This document shows positions 47,508 to 61,200 of a stretch of 64,000 nt of DNA, piece after piece (within the stretch, counting starts at the first letter, position 1; each line of letters starts with the position of its first letter). This DNA comes from Buddleja alternifolia (taxonomy: Eukaryota; Streptophyta; Magnoliopsida; Lamiales; Scrophulariaceae): positions 37,746,657-37,810,656 of the forward strand of contig CM033402.1 of the NCBI GenBank assembly GCA_019426215.1. Direction: 5' to 3'. Below the pieces are notes generated by a model. It was not told the DNA's origin. It saw only the letters and a program-made list of their open reading frames with translations, and did not search any database. A program made the position numbers and the translations under genes.

Positions 47508-49903
47508 CTAAAGTTTTATTAAATGCTTGTGAACTCTTGTAACAACCCTACATGTAAGAGAAACTCTTGTAGCAGTCCTGTGAATAGCAGTCTCACCTCC
47601 ACCTTCTCTATAGATTTTCAAGCCTGAAACAGGTTGTGCTCGTCCATCACTTTTCAGACCATCGGTAACATTTACAGCCTGGATGAACAGAACAGGAAAA
47701 CCAGTTATTTCTAAAAGGATAGAAACTCTTTCTATATCTGGACAATGCCTGTGCCAATAACTTCATTCATGACATGCTCAACTACTTGTTTCTTATCTTC
47801 TTACCTCATCGCATGGCTGATTCTCACAATCTTTTATGCCATGCAAGTAGTCTGGAAGCAAACATAATAGTAATTAGTAATGTAGTATATCAGTGTTTAA
47901 AGTTAAACCCCATGAAGCAGATTTAAAATATATATCAACCTGAGTATGCCGTATCTTTAAATATCAGCAAGCTGCGAGGCATGAGTACTACAGAAAAGGG
48001 AAGGTATTCGCCAGAATTCACCTCCATATGTGCTGGTTTCAGACTTACATCTTCATTATTATTATTTGCTGATGTGCCTGTAGCCTTTTCAACACTAGGA
48101 TGGGGTACAAAATCCATAACAATCGACGATCCAAGAGATAGGATTGCCACCACTGGCGCATATGCAGGTCCATCCTGGTGTGGCTGTGTAGACGGACCAT
48201 AAATTTAAAGAACTCTAATCAAAGATATAAATATATAATTGAACAGCAATGAATAATAGTTTAGCACGTACCATAATTCCTTGGTCAGGGAGGTATTCGT
48301 TGATGAGCACATGATTAATTGCAGATGGAAACAACCTAGATTCCTCGTATATCCTATGAGTAATTTCTTTTAGCCAAGGTGGCACTGCAAAACACGGACA
48401 ACTACTTGAATGTTGAACTTCTGTTACCCGAAGAATAACTTCAAGGATCTATCCAATGTATAATCATCTGTCAGTTCGAGCATTATGCAACTTTCTTTTT
48501 GTTTGGGCATTTCAAATTTCATTAAGATAGAAAGAAACAGATTACAACAAAGCGCAGAAGAAGATTCCCTTGTCGCACCAAGCTAGCTAGCAGACTAACC
48601 AGCACCACCAAAAAACTGATAAAACCGGTACGCTATTGATTACATCCATGCAATTTTCCATTTCCTTCATATCACTTTGGTTTGAATACTATCCCCCCAG
48701 TTCATCCCAATAAGTCTATGACGGACAAGCTCTAATTTTAGTTTGGTGACCATTCCTGGAGATTGACTCGCTTGCTTAAACTGACAATTGTTTCGCTCTT
48801 GCCACAAAGAAGACACAATGGCTGCAAAAAGTATTCTAAATGCAACGTTAACCATATGTCTACCGCGCCATCTAGGGGCAGCTCAGGCAACACCTATTTG
48901 GCAAGATGAGTATGGCCATTGGAATCTTACCTCACATTTGAAGATGCCTAAACAACAGGAAGAATAGTTACATTGGAAGAATAAATGCTCATGCGATTAA
49001 TCATTCCTGAGGCACAACACACTACATAACAAAACTGTTCCGTGACCACTCGGTCTGCTCCCAGTGTGCAGGGCAGGGGGGTGGGGGGCAGACTTATATG
49101 TGTATTATGTATGGCAACAAATAAGCGTGAGCATGATGGACTACTAACCTACCAGCTATTCAACGACCTCTAAGCACTAAACACATTGCAGCACCAACTC
49201 ATCCGAGGTGGCGGTTTACTTTACTCTGATGATGTTTTTGTTTGTCAAATGTAAATGTCAAAGTACACACAAAGTGGCATATCTGGAACAAAGTCTTCTT
49301 ATTAACTTTGGAAACAACACGCCCTTATGGTAGATGATTTATTAAATTAGGATTATGTGAATTTGATTTGATCATTAAGGAGAGTCGAACCCCAAAAATG
49401 ACAATCGGATTCGGAAAGAAAGCACGCAAGTAAAATTGAAAGCACCAATTTGAATACACTTACAATCTTGGGCGAGAAGACCCTTTTCGTGCACAACACC
49501 TCCTGCCAAGATCATCAATATATTTTCTCATTAATCCAATCCCCCCTTAAAAAAATTGAAGTGAGTGAGTGAGTGACGTACCCCAATTTTGTAGTCTCCT
49601 GTTCTTCAAAGATTTCCACTTGGAAATGGGAGCTTGGTAAATCTGCAGCAAAACCAGACGAAGGGCAGTAGTAAATATATATTATACATACAAATATAAC
49701 ATACAATACATACATAAGCTAAAGTAAGTAAGTAAGTAAAGTAGTATTAATTTTACATGATTCAATAGCTGTTGTTCTTCAGCAGCGGTGACGTATTCGG
49801 GTATGTAAAAGACGGTTGGGACGGAGCCAACAACGAAGTTGTTTAAATCTATTATTAGCTTTTCTTTTTCTTCTTCTTCTCTTGACAAAATGAATTCATC
49901 CAT
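47508..49903 (-). CDS. ALKBH6: ALKBH6-type Fe(II)/2-oxoglutarate-dependent dioxygenase
   Basis: Seven exons with GT-AG borders join in frame to 273 aa: 49903-49757, 49642-49582, 49502-49464, 48384-48272, 48183-47940, 47851-47805, 47678-47508 (stop TAG). The start is the Met of MDEFILSREEEE, upstream of the conserved VPTVFYIPEYVT. The double-stranded beta-helix iron site is visible: H122 and D124 in PHQDGP, and H205 in YLHGIKD. The 2-oxoglutarate-binding arginines lie in ATRVSLTCR (R255, R261). LQNWGG, the PPWLKEI helix and NHVLINEYLPDQGIM match AlkB homologue 6. The family oxidatively removes alkyl groups from nucleic acids; plant ALKBH6 has been reported to act on RNA m6A, and its role here is inferred. 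Intron 3 (about 1.1 kb) carries a LINE remnant. No damage to the frame is seen. Confidence 0.92.
48480..49130 (-). mobile_element. LINE (L1-type) 3' remnant in intron 3 of ALKBH6
   Basis: The minus strand at 48667-48855 encodes a tail typical of plant L1 reverse-transcriptase proteins (SLWQERNNCQF, then LKLELVRHRL). Cysteine-containing zf-RVT-like scraps lie further right. The left side is T-rich on the plus strand, as expected for a minus-strand LINE 3' end. It is 5'-truncated and full of stops; boundaries are approximate. Confidence 0.55.
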
Positions 49904-50925
49904 GATGGGCTGGTAAAACTAAAATTAATATATATATATATATAGGTGGTGGTGGTGGTGGTGGTTTTTGCTGAGACAGACTACGGCGGCAAAGGTGTTC
50001 GATTATTTTGGGGGGCGAGAAGAAGAAGTGAGATCATGTTATTGCTACTTATAATAATAATTACTATAGTATAGTATTAATCTTAACTATTCTAAATCTA
50101 AATCTAAAAGTATTGTACAAGTATGAATGAGATGAAATGATTTATATTTTTTACCCTTTTTTGTTAGGACTAAAAGAACCCTATATTAATAAACTAATAA
50201 TATCCTCTAATAAAAATAATAATTGTTATTATTGTCAAATGATTGCGCATGAATATTAAATTATGTGCATGAGCTCAAAATTAATAGTTCACAAGCTTGT
50301 TGAATGTATATATTAGGTGGAGTTTAATACTAAATGAAATAGTTCTTGTGAATACGAATGGGTTAATTCCAATTTCCATTTGTATCTATCAATTGTATTT
50401 CTCTCTTTCTTTGACTAAATTTGTGGCGCTACATCTCTCTACGGTTGATGGTGTTATATTATTATCATGCCAAGAATTCATCGACATGCTCAAACTGATA
50501 ATAGTCGGATCGTTCTTCACCTTCTTCTGACATTTTGTTTCATAGGTACATTTTCTTTTTCTGTTGATTATTCTCAATTTTCAGTGGTTTAATCCTTCTA
50601 TTCCTTTATTTTGGTGCATTGGTGCTTTATGTATGAATGATATGAAATCATATTCTTTAATATTGTTATTATTATATAATGGGCAAAAAAAATTCCAAAA
50701 AATATAGATAAAGATAATAGATAAATAGATATAAGTATTGATACATATATAGATAGGGATATATGAAATAGAATATTTAATTAAAATAGAACTTAAGCGA
50801 TATAATTGAATTGAATTAAAATTAAAATCATTAGTAGTTTATTTTACATTAATATATACAGTTTGAATATCCTGATGTGTTTCTTATCGATGTTGTAGTA
50901 GTAAACGCATCTTTACTTTTTTAAA
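49904..50925. other. Intergenic region upstream of ALKBH6
   Basis: It includes the ALKBH6 promoter, with (GGT)n and TA microsatellites near 49930-49965. The stretch 50070-50190 resembles 52120-52210 (shared TGTTAGGACTAAA and ATGATTTATATTTTTTA), indicating an old local duplication around the Mutator-like MITE. No gene was recognised. Confidence 0.5.
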
Positions 50926-51950
50926 GGGCTAATTGTAAAAAAAAAAAAATCTGTGTTATTTTGAAAGTGCTAAAAAACCCCCGGTGTTAACGAAACAGGC
51001 GAAAATCCCCCTGTGAAATGTTAAAATTCTACAAAAAACCCACATTCCGTCAAACTTAACGGAGTGTGAAATGCATGCGCGTGCGATGATAGTTGCAAAG
51101 TTTTTATTTGGTTTTCACATGTTAAAAGTCTATTATACCCCTCATTTATTTTTCCATTTTTTTTCCCTTTCTTCTTCTTCTTGATCTTCATCTTGTTTTC
51201 CACCATAACCACCGCCATCCACCCACCACCCACCGGCGAAACCGACCCACCCACCAGCGCCACCACCGAACCACCATCACACGAAACCACCACCCCCGAA
51301 CCACCATTCACAGTTCAAAACTGCCGCCACCACCGTCGACTTCGTAGTTCGCACAAGCCGCCCCCACCGTCGCCACCAGCGCTCGAACTTGCCGGAGATC
51401 GAACCCACAACCACCATACGTAGCCACCACCACTTCACACCACCGTACTCAGCCACCACCGCTACTTCACACACACCACCATCACCACCACCACCACAAC
51501 GCACAGTACCACAAACTTCACATAAATACCATGAAATTATCAATTTTAAGGGTTTGGGGATTGTGGGGTTGGGTTGGGATCTTTTGCAAGAAGAAGAAGA
51601 AGATGTTTCTTCTTCACAGAACAAGAAGAAGAACCCTTGCATTTGGGGGTTTTGAAAAATAACATTTTTTATTCTTTTTTTTTTTAATTGTCTAATTTAA
51701 AAAAATCATTTTCCTTTTCTTTTATCTCAAAAAAACATGAGCCTTTGATTTTATGGATTTAGATCCAATGGTTAGTAATTTAAGGGTATAACGGACATTT
51801 TAAAAAAAGTTAACGGTGTTAAGGCCTATTTAACGGTGGGGTGAGAGTGTGTCATGTTTTAACATTTCACAGGGGGGATTTGCCTATTTCGTTAACACGG
51901 GGTGAGGGGGGGGGGGGGGGTTGGCGGGGGATTTTTTGCAATTATCCCCC
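50926..51950. mobile_element. Mutator-like non-autonomous element with ACC-rich interior
   Basis: The left end (GGGCTAATTGTAAAAA, then CGGTGTTAACGAAACAGGC and CCCCTGTGAAATGTTAAA) is inverted at the right end (GGATAATTGCAAAAAATC, then GTGTTAACGAAATAGGC). Inverted repeats are about 130 bp. Flanks are AT-rich (TTTTTTAAA and TTTTAAATG), so the target duplication is ambiguous. The centre (51190-51530) is a CCACC/ACCACC-rich stretch with long open frames on both strands that are simple-sequence artefacts or a degraded captured fragment. Confidence 0.75.
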
Positions 51951-53812
51951 TTTTAAATGAAAAAACTATTCTCACTATATGCATTATTATTGTTCATGTT
52001 CGCGCAAATAAGCAAGGAGGGGAGAGATATGCACTTCACCAACAGCAACTTGGTTCCAAAACCAGAGGACTTGAAAGGTGTAATTATTTCAATTGATTTT
52101 TGGTATATATATCTTATTCTTAATCTTAATCTTAAGTATTCTAAAAGTATGAATGACTTAAAAATGATTTATATTTTTTAACTATTTTGTTAGGACTAAA
52201 TAACTCTATAGTAGTAAAGTAGCATTACCCTAATGAACAGTAATGTTAATTCCAAAGAGCTTTTGTCTTAACATTTTAATGGTTTAATTCCCATAATATA
52301 GATTTCGATTTCAATTAAATGAATGTGCATGGGCTGGAATTAAACTTAATTTAATTTATGACCTTTTTTTTTGTATTTGAGTTGGAAAAACAATATTACT
52401 TTATTATTCATAAAGATTCAAAATTTAAGACCTTAATTATAAGATACATATATTCATTAAAAAAAACATGTATTCTTCTGTATTACATTACTCCTATAAA
52501 CTTCACATTCATATTGATATTACCATCTCCAACTTAGTAGTATATATGAATTTCTTTTGTTAATGGAAGTCAATCAAACTCAAAAGGGGTTTTCAAAAAT
52601 TATTTCTCACGGTTGTTGCTCAGGATATTTTGTATATCAAATTCGTTGAAATTTCCTAAGCAAGTGATTTTTGTTTTTTCAACTTTGAGCTTGGCAAGTC
52701 TGATGAACTATAATACCTTTATACATTTTTTTATAAATAGCTTTCAATCTAAGCAATTGACGAGATGATTCAAAAGATTTTGATATTCTTTTGTTGATAA
52801 CTACATTACGTTTCTTTGCATCTTATTAATTAAAGATTAAAAGAAACACAACATTAACAACCAAATGTTGAACGAGGGGAAGAGACAAATGAAATCTCAA
52901 GAAGAAAAAGGCAAAAAATTATTTACTTGCACACACACAAAAAAGAAAAAAAAAAAATCTCAAGTCATCAAGGTGAAACCAATAAATGCTAATACAACCA
53001 TGAACTTAAAATAATCACAGTTAATTGATAAAGAAATTATTTAGTTTGGATGTTTAATAATTTGATTTTTTAAAAATTTTTATTCTATCATTTGTAGTGA
53101 TAAATTATTTTATTATCTTATTGCATTCTAAGATTTCAAGTCTTTATTCAATCAATTACAACTTTACAATGATTTCAGAACAGCTGAATATTTTATAATC
53201 CTTATTTATAAATATATGTCATGAGTAGTAGTACTAGGGGAACATTTAATTGGAAAATTATCAAAATTTAAATTGTTAGCAATTAAAAACTAAAATACGA
53301 TGATATCAAGATTCAATTAAGAAATAAAACAATTTTCTCTATTATTTTTTTGTTTTTTTATTTCGCATCAAGGTACATAATATTTTACTGCTTACCTATT
53401 ATATTAATCAGTAAATGTTAAATACATTATCTTATTAACAGAAAGAGCTTAGACCTCTCATACAGATGATACTTTTTGAAATCTTATACATTTTTATTTA
53501 TCCATTAGGTAAGAGTTTTCGATGTAATCTTTTTCCAAAAAAGAACCTCAGAAAGACGCATCGATCGCACGCAACGCACGTGCACTTTACCAATAATAAT
53601 AATAATAATCCAAACAGGCCATTAATTAAATATGTGTTCTGAAGAGTGATTAGTGAAGGCGGTGGTATGGGGTAGGTTGTCATTTTACATTTTGTGGGGG
53701 TTATATTTATAAAACTAAACTAATTACACTGCTGGTAGGGGGACAAGTGTACTTGAGTGAGTGAGTGAGGAGGAGGATAAGATTCCCTTCAAATATTTTC
53801 CTCATCATCATC
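51951..53812. other. Intergenic region upstream of the PXN-like gene
   Basis: AT-rich and mostly featureless. A GAGT microsatellite (GTGAGTGAGTGAG) lies at about 53757-53769, just before the PXN start. A 74-codon frame at 51957 looks signal-peptide-like but is not supported further. Confidence 0.5.
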
Positions 53813-56800
53813 ATGTCGAATGCCATAGTGAACGGGATGGCCGGAGCCGGCGGAGGTATTATTGCCCAGATTATTACTTACCCTCTCCAAACGGTATGGT
53901 ACCCATCAATAATATAATTACCTACTGTTACTTTTTCATCGTTTTTCCAATTCTTCTGTTGAGGAGATCGTTCCTTAATTGGTGGGGCGGGGCTACATAC
54001 ATACATATATACATACATACAGCTTGCTGCTGTGTTTGATTGCTAATTATTGCTATTGTCATATCACCACCTGCTGCAGGTGAATACACGGCAGCAAACA
54101 GAAAGAGTTGCTAAGGACTCCATTCCATCCTCTGCTGCTACTGCTACTGCTACTGCTACGAATAGGAGTAGGAATACGCTTATTCACATTTTTCAGGTTA
54201 CTTACTCAACTCATATTCATGATCCCTTCCCTGCCGCAATTATTAATTAATTTTACACTCTAATTCTATCGTTCACACTTGACAGGTCATTAAAAGTGAA
54301 GGCTTGGGAGGACTTTACAGCGGCCTTAAGCCTTCTCTGCTTGGCACTGCTGCTTCACAGGTGTCGTGCAGTAATGTTATTGTTACAAGTAGTAGTAGAA
54401 GTAGTTCTTCTGATGTATTTCTGTAATTCTGCCTTCTACATTAAGACACCACTCATTCATAGTGTTAACTTAGGAGTAAGCTTTATATCATCCGTTCGAA
54501 ATATGCAGTCAGGCTCAGGTCAGGCATATTCATTCTTTAAGTAATAATAATACTCTCTTCTTTGAAGCTGCCAGGGTATCTATTATTCTTTTTACCAAGC
54601 TTTCAAAAACAAAGCTGAAGCTATTGCCCACGCAAATAAAAGAAAAGGGCGAGGGGATGGTTCTCCTGGAATGCTTTCTTGGCTTATTGTAGCTGCCCTT
54701 GCCGGGTATCTTTTTCTATTTTACTCTTTATCACTTGTTTGGTGATTCTGTGATATTTAGCGTTGTATCTGGCTCACTCCCAATTGGGGTATTTTTCTTT
54801 GACTCTTTTAACATCACTGCAAATCTGTGTATTCCAGGTCACTAAATGTCCTGTTCACCAATCCTATATGGGTTCTTGTCACTCGTATGCAGGTAGCATT
54901 CTTTTACTTATCCGTAGGAAAAGGTGAAAAAATCTCCTAAGATTGCATGATTCAGGAGTAATGAAACTCTTTGCCATATTAAATGACTCCTAAAATCTGG
55001 ACAAGCTGCAGAAGACTTGTTTATTGGACATGTATAAACATTTTTTTCTTTCTTTCTTCAGATAAGTTGCCTGAATATCAAGTTTTTTAAATGCTAAGAT
55101 TTCAATTAAAGGAGCAATTTATAAACTGCTCTGCTGGCAATGCAAAATGGATACCTTTCGGGAGTTAAACTGTCCTAGTACCTCCGTTCATCTCTCTTGG
55201 AAATATAAGCACGTTCTATAATTTTAACACTCTGCAGAGTGCAGACTATTGATTGCAAAGAACACATCTGAACATTATTTCTATTTCCGTGATCTCTCTT
55301 CTTAAGCCTTCTTTTAACATTATTGCATTTAGTCAATGTATCTATTAAACATGTGCACTGAAATGTAAATGCATGTTAATTTTTAGCATAGTTGAGTACT
55401 GATGTATTCATCAAATATGACCAGGACTGGACAATCTGATTTCAGCTACACATTGGAATCTTTTCTTTTGTACAAACGATTTCAAAATATATGACAGTGG
55501 ACATTGCTTTTTAATGTTTTAATTCCATCTACTTTGATATTCAAGCGATATGATGATTGACATTCATTTTTCACTTTCAGACTCACACTCAAGCACAAAG
55601 AAAAATTGTGGAGGCAAAGAAGGAAGCTTTATTAAAGGAAGCCTCAGGAAATGTTCTGTCCCATTCTTCTTTGTCAGACCAATTGGCCGCTCTTGATTCA
55701 ATAAAGCCTCGTCCTTATGGAACGGTTCAAGCGGTGAATAGTACTAACTTTATTGTTTGCATCACTTTGTCCTCTTAATAGGCCAAGCATATTACTGCAT
55801 CATGCTTCGAGTGAAAAGCTGTTTATATATTATCGCATCATGCTCAGAATATGCAATGTTTTGTTAGCCACTTGAAGGACTTTTACTGCAGTGGATCTAG
55901 ACATTTTTGCTTCGAAATTGTTTGAAGGATATTATGTTTCTTATCATTATATATGTTCACTACTCTACTGTCTCTGTTAATAAAACCTCTATTTGGATAC
56001 ATTTAGTAGGCATGCGAGGTTTATAATGAATCAGGAATTCCTGGATTCTGGAAAGGCATCGTTCCAACATTAATAATGGTATATTTTCATTTCTTAAAGA
56101 ATATTGACTTTTATATTTTCTTTAAATTGCTCCGAACACTGTTCGACTTTTGGCTCTCCAGGTGTGCAACCCATCAATTCAGTTCATGATTTATGAGAGT
56201 TTGTTAAAGCATCTGAGGACGAAGAGAGCTGCTAACAAGCAAGGTTCAAAGAGTATAACGGCTATGGAGGTATATTTGCGGAGAATGCATACTGTAAATT
56301 ATTTCCATTTTTCTATTAGGTCTGGTACGATCAAGCTATCTTAATTTATCTGAGAAATTCATCTGGCTGCTTCATAAGGTGTAGGAAAATTAAGGTCACA
56401 TCTGGTTTGCTGCTCACATTTATAATCAAATTGATGCAGTTACCTGAATTCAATTTTGAGAACACTGTCTGAGTGATGTTTGGAAATTTAAGTTTACGTA
56501 AATATAATACTTTTATAAGAAAATTGATTTGGGCCCTGTTGTGTAGCTAATGCCTACAATTCCAAGTTTGTGTTTAATACAGGTTATTAAATTTAAGGAA
56601 AATAAACTTATTCTTCGAGAAGTAGGAATTTTGCAACCCAAAGCAATGGAATGAAAATCTCAATTTCACCAAAAAATTTGATAAACTTCAATGGGATTGT
56701 GAGACTAAAGACCCATAGAGTGCTGAATTCCACACAGACACGTAGACTGACATTAGCGTGCTCTCAGACACACACAGATAAAGACATATATGCTTGTGCA

Positions 56801-57907
56801 CACGGGCGTGTGGATGGACATGTATATGCGCATGTACACACACGCATGCGCAATCCTATAAGAGTGCGGGATTTCGATTCTCTATGCTGGAAATCATTAT
56901 TGTCAAACAAACCGAGTTTCGAAGCATCTCATCAAGTACATAGAACCCTATGTTATTTTACATTCCTTAATATATAAAGCACCTCATCACACAGTGTTCG
57001 ATTGCCGGAGTGGGGTGCGGAGTGAGGTTGGGAGGGGTGATGAAAGATACTGTAGAAAGATAATACTGCAAAATTTACCTCTTCTCAAATTTTAATAAAT
57101 TTCAATTTTCACACTAAAAGTGAAATCTATTTACTGTACTCTTGTGATGTCAAAACACTTCCCTGTATAGATGCGTTTCTAGTCTAATTTCTCGTCATTC
57201 TGGATTTTTTGCCATTTTCTGTATACTGAATATATGTTTTTGTACCGTGGCGAAACAAGTCAAAGTCACTGTGTCTGATACAGTGGCAGTGATATCAGTG
57301 TCCTTCTAAGAATATCAAATCATTCACTTCATTACGTTCACGTGAACAGATTTTTTTAGTAGGGGCCTTGGCAAAACTTGGAGCAACTGTTTGTACATAC
57401 CCTTTGTTGGTTGTTAAGGTAAAAAGTGATTTGTTTCTCTTTTATGCGACCTTGAAACTATTGCTTAATCCTAGTAGTTTGCTAAACCAACTTAATTCTG
57501 GCATGCATCTGTATGGTATGATTGTAGAGTTGATAGATTATAACGTCGTGCAGGAGAATTTATGTATTACAAACATGAGATTGTAAGCTTTGAATATGCT
57601 ACTACTCACTTAGTTTCACAAGACCAACACTCAAGTTGTCACCATCTGAGTATTAGAAGCTGACGAATCGAGTGGAATTTTTTTTTTCTAAATTTTTAGA
57701 TAACTTTTTGCTAGAGTTTAGGGAATTATTTCAGAAAAAATATGGTATTTATGTGTTATGCTTATGATGTTCCAATACGATTAGAAATGACTATTTATTT
57801 TGCGGTTTCATATTTTTCTGCCGGGAAATGTAAAAGTTTGGTTGCCATGCAGTCGAGACTTCAAGCAAAGCAGGAGATTGGTGGAAATATCTCGCTAAGA
57901 TATTCAG
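53813..57907 (+). CDS. PXN: Peroxisomal NAD carrier (PXN-type), mitochondrial carrier family, 3' exon not in view
   Basis: Ten exons with GT-AG borders join in frame: 53813-53893, 54080-54196, 54286-54360, 54575-54705, 54838-54892, 55581-55733, 56010-56078, 56162-56269, 57350-57418, 57853-57907 (304 codons plus one base). Start MSNAIVNGMAGAGGGIIAQ. The three carrier signatures are present in order: YPLQTVNTRQQ, NPIWVLVTRMQ and YPLLVVKSRLQAKQ. The NPIW in repeat 2 is typical of NAD/folate/pyrimidine carriers. In Arabidopsis the orthologue (APEM3/PXN) imports NAD into peroxisomes in exchange for NMN or AMP; the role here is inferred. Exon 9 uses the acceptor AACAG before ATTTTTTTAGTAGG, which keeps the frame; the later TAGTAG would lose conserved residues. 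The last about 55-60 residues are expected in an eleventh exon not found before base 64000. The intron after exon 10 carries an intact copia. Confidence 0.9.
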
Positions 57908-57994
57908 GTTTGCAGAAATATTTGTTGATAATTCTTGTTATCATTCATTACCATAATGATTTAAGTTATTCTTGGTGTTATAACTAATGTGTTG

Positions 57995-58230
57995 TGTTAA
58001 GAATTCTATATGTGAAAGAGTTTTAAAGAAGAAGAATTCATCATATTAGAAACTGATGTGGCTGTATATATAGCCTTACAAGAATAATAAGAAAGTAAAA
58101 CAGTCCACGTTTCTTCACCATGCTAATTGACTAGAAAAAAACAACTAATTCCTAAAGAATAGGGATTTATTCAAAGCACTAAATAACAGAAAGAAAGCTA
58201 AAGACTATTTCAACTCTAACAAACTTAACA
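57995..58230 (-). repeat. 3' LTR of the young copia
   Basis: 236 bp from TGTTAAGAATTC to AAACTTAACA, identical by eye to the LTR at 62346. Confidence 0.95.
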
Positions 58231-58259
58231 TCCTCCCTTAAACTGAATATGAATTCTAT

Positions 58260-61200
58260 TCAGTTTATAGTTGGATCAGTACATAACCCCAATAGACCTC
58301 TGAACTTCACAAACAAATCGAGCTTTAATGGTTTGGTCATTATGTCTGCAACTTGTTCTTGAGTATGACAGTGAATCAGCTTTACAACTCCATCTTTAGT
58401 AAGCTCACGGAGAAAGTGAAATCTGACATCTATGTGCTTGCTTCTACCATGTAATACTGGATTTTTTGACAGCTCAATAGCTGAACTGCTGTCACAAAAA
58501 ACTGTTGTGCTACCTCTTTGATCGTGGTTGAAACTCTTCAAAATCCTCCTTAACCAAACTGCTTGACAAGCACACGAAGCTGCTGCAACAAACTCAGCTT
58601 CAGTGGTAGACAAAGTGACTATTGGTTGTTTCTTTGATGACCAAGAAACAACTCCTGAATTTAATAGAAAAACGTAACCTGAAGTACTTTTTCTGTCATC
58701 TAAGTCTCCAGCATAGTCACTATCCGTATAAGCAACCAACTCCTCATCTCCTCCCTTTTTGTAGAATATCCCAAACTCCAAAGTTCCTTTTAAATATCTT
58801 AACACCCTTTTGGCAGCTTGGAGATGAAGCTCTGTAGGATACTCCATATACCTACTGAGAAGACTCACAACAAACATAATATCAGGCCGGGTAGCTGTCA
58901 AATACATTAGGCTGCCAATCACTTGTTTGTAGCGACTACTATCCACCCTTATTCCATTCTCATCTCTCACGAGTTTGCAACCTGGGACAATTGGATTGTG
59001 AACCGGATTGCATTTATCCATATCAAACCTTTCCAACACCTCCTGGGCATATTTCCTTTGACAAATAAAAATTCCCTCTCGACTTTGTACTACTTCTATC
59101 CCCAGAAAGTATCTCATTGTTCCAAGATCTGTCATATCAAACTCATGCATCATAGAATTTTTAAATTCAACAAACATATATTCATCATTTCCTGTAAAAA
59201 TCAAGTCATCAACATAGAGACAAACAATCAAAATTTTACCTCCTTCTCCAGTTTTTACGAACAGAGTGTGCTCATAAGGACATCGCTGAAAACCTTCTTT
59301 AGTGAAATATGATTCTATCCGACTATACCAGGCTCGTGGAGCCTGCTTTAGTCCGTATAAAGCCTTTTTCAATCTGTAAACTTTGTGCTCGGCACCTGTT
59401 TTTTCATAACCAGGAGGTTGCTCAATGAAAACCTCCTCATTAAGTTCTCCATGGAGAAATGCTGACTTTACATCGAGTTGAAGGATTCTCCACCCCCTTT
59501 GAGCTGCAAGAGAAATTACCAACCGAATTGTTTCCAATCGTGCTACAGGCGCAAAAACTTCAGTGTAGTCTATACCATGTTTCTGGGTGTAACCCTTTGC
59601 TACTAAACGCGCTTTGTACTTCTCCACCTCACCATGTTCATTGAGTTTCGTTTTGTACACCCATTTCACACCAACCTTCTTCGCTCCAATAGGCAGATTT
59701 GTCAATTCCCAAGTATCATTTTTCTCTATAGCTTCAATCTCGGCATCCATTGCCTTTCTCCACTTGACATCTTTTTGTGCCTCTCCAAACAAAATTGGAT
59801 CATTTGATGCAAACATGACCAAGTTTGTTGTATCTTCTTCATCTGATAAACCTTCCCCACTTTCATAATCTCTCATCCAAGTTGGTTGCTTTCTTACCCT
59901 CTGCTCATGAGTTTCAGATGAGGGATCTTCGCTCGAGCTACTTGAATTTGCTTCATTTGAACCATTAGTTGCTCTTTCAGTACTGCTATGTTCATCAACT
60001 TCAACTTCGTTTCCATTTTCTGCAGCTGCGTTTGGATCGTTGTCCGTGTCACCCCAATTTAAGTCAATAAAGGTAGATTCCTTATGACTTTTGTCCCAAT
60101 CCCAGCTATTTTCTTCTTCAAAGACCACATCTCTACTTATTATGATCTTCTGAGAGATAGGATCATACAATCTGTAAGCTTTTGACTCCTCACTAACTCC
60201 GAGAAAAATACATTTTACACTCTTGTCATCAAGCTTTGTCCTTTTGCAATCAGGAACATGAACATGCGATACACATCCAAACACTCGAAAGTAAGTCACT
60301 GATGGTTTGAATCCGCTCCAGGCTTCTTCCGGAGTTCTATTTTTCACTGCAAGTGTTGGACTTCTATTAAGAATATGAATTGTCCAATTAACAGCTTCAG
60401 GCCAGAATGTTTTTGGAATCTTCTTTCCCGAAAGCATGCTCCGAACCATGTTCATGATTGTTCGATTCTTCCTCTCCGCTACGCCGTTTTGCTGAGGGGT
60501 GTACGCAGTTGTTAGTTGCCTTCGAATGCCATTTTCGCTGCAAAAATTAGTGAATTCAAGTGATGTGAACTCACCCCCACGATCAGTACGAAGACCTTTT
60601 ATAGCTAAACCACTCTCTTTTTCAACTCGATTCTTATATTTTTTGAAAGTAATAAGGGCTTCAGATTTCTCAACCAAAAAATAAACCCAAACTTTACGAC
60701 TATAATCATCAATGAAACTGATCATGTACCTTTTATTGCTGTTGGATATAGGACTGATTGGTCCGCATATATCTGCATGCACCAGTTCAAGAATTTGAGA
60801 AGCTCTCCATGTACTTTCTCGAGGAAATGGATTTCTCTGTTGTTTACCCACCAAGCAATCTTCACAAACTTTTGATGAAATATCAAGACATGGTAGTCCC
60901 CTCACCATCCCTTTTTGTTGAAGAATATTCAGACCATTGAAGCTTAGATGACCATATCTGTGATGCCAAAGTCGAGCTGGATCTTCGATGAAAGAATTGA
61001 AGCAAGCTTCCTCCTTTAGTTGTGTTACAGCAAACAACTTGAACATTCGATTCGGGGACATCGAAATCTCCATAATCAGCCCTTTCTTGGGATGATAAAT
61101 CTTGCATGCTCCTTGTCGTATGATGATTTCAAGGCCCTTCTCAGCTAGCTGACCAATGCTTAGTAAGCTGTTTTTTAATCCTGGAACATAAAATACACCG

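Noticed and set aside
51021..51655. Overlapping long open frames on both strands
   Set aside because: They arise from CCACC/ACC simple sequence within a transposon; no protein domain.
51957..52181. 74-codon frame starting with a signal-peptide-like sequence
   Set aside because: AT-rich context, no cysteine pattern or family, begins seven bases after a transposon end; chance frame is more likely.
57355..57365. Later splice acceptor (TAGTAG) for PXN exon 9
   Set aside because: It keeps frame but drops residues conserved in the carrier; the upstream AACAG acceptor encodes the expected IFLVGALAKLG.
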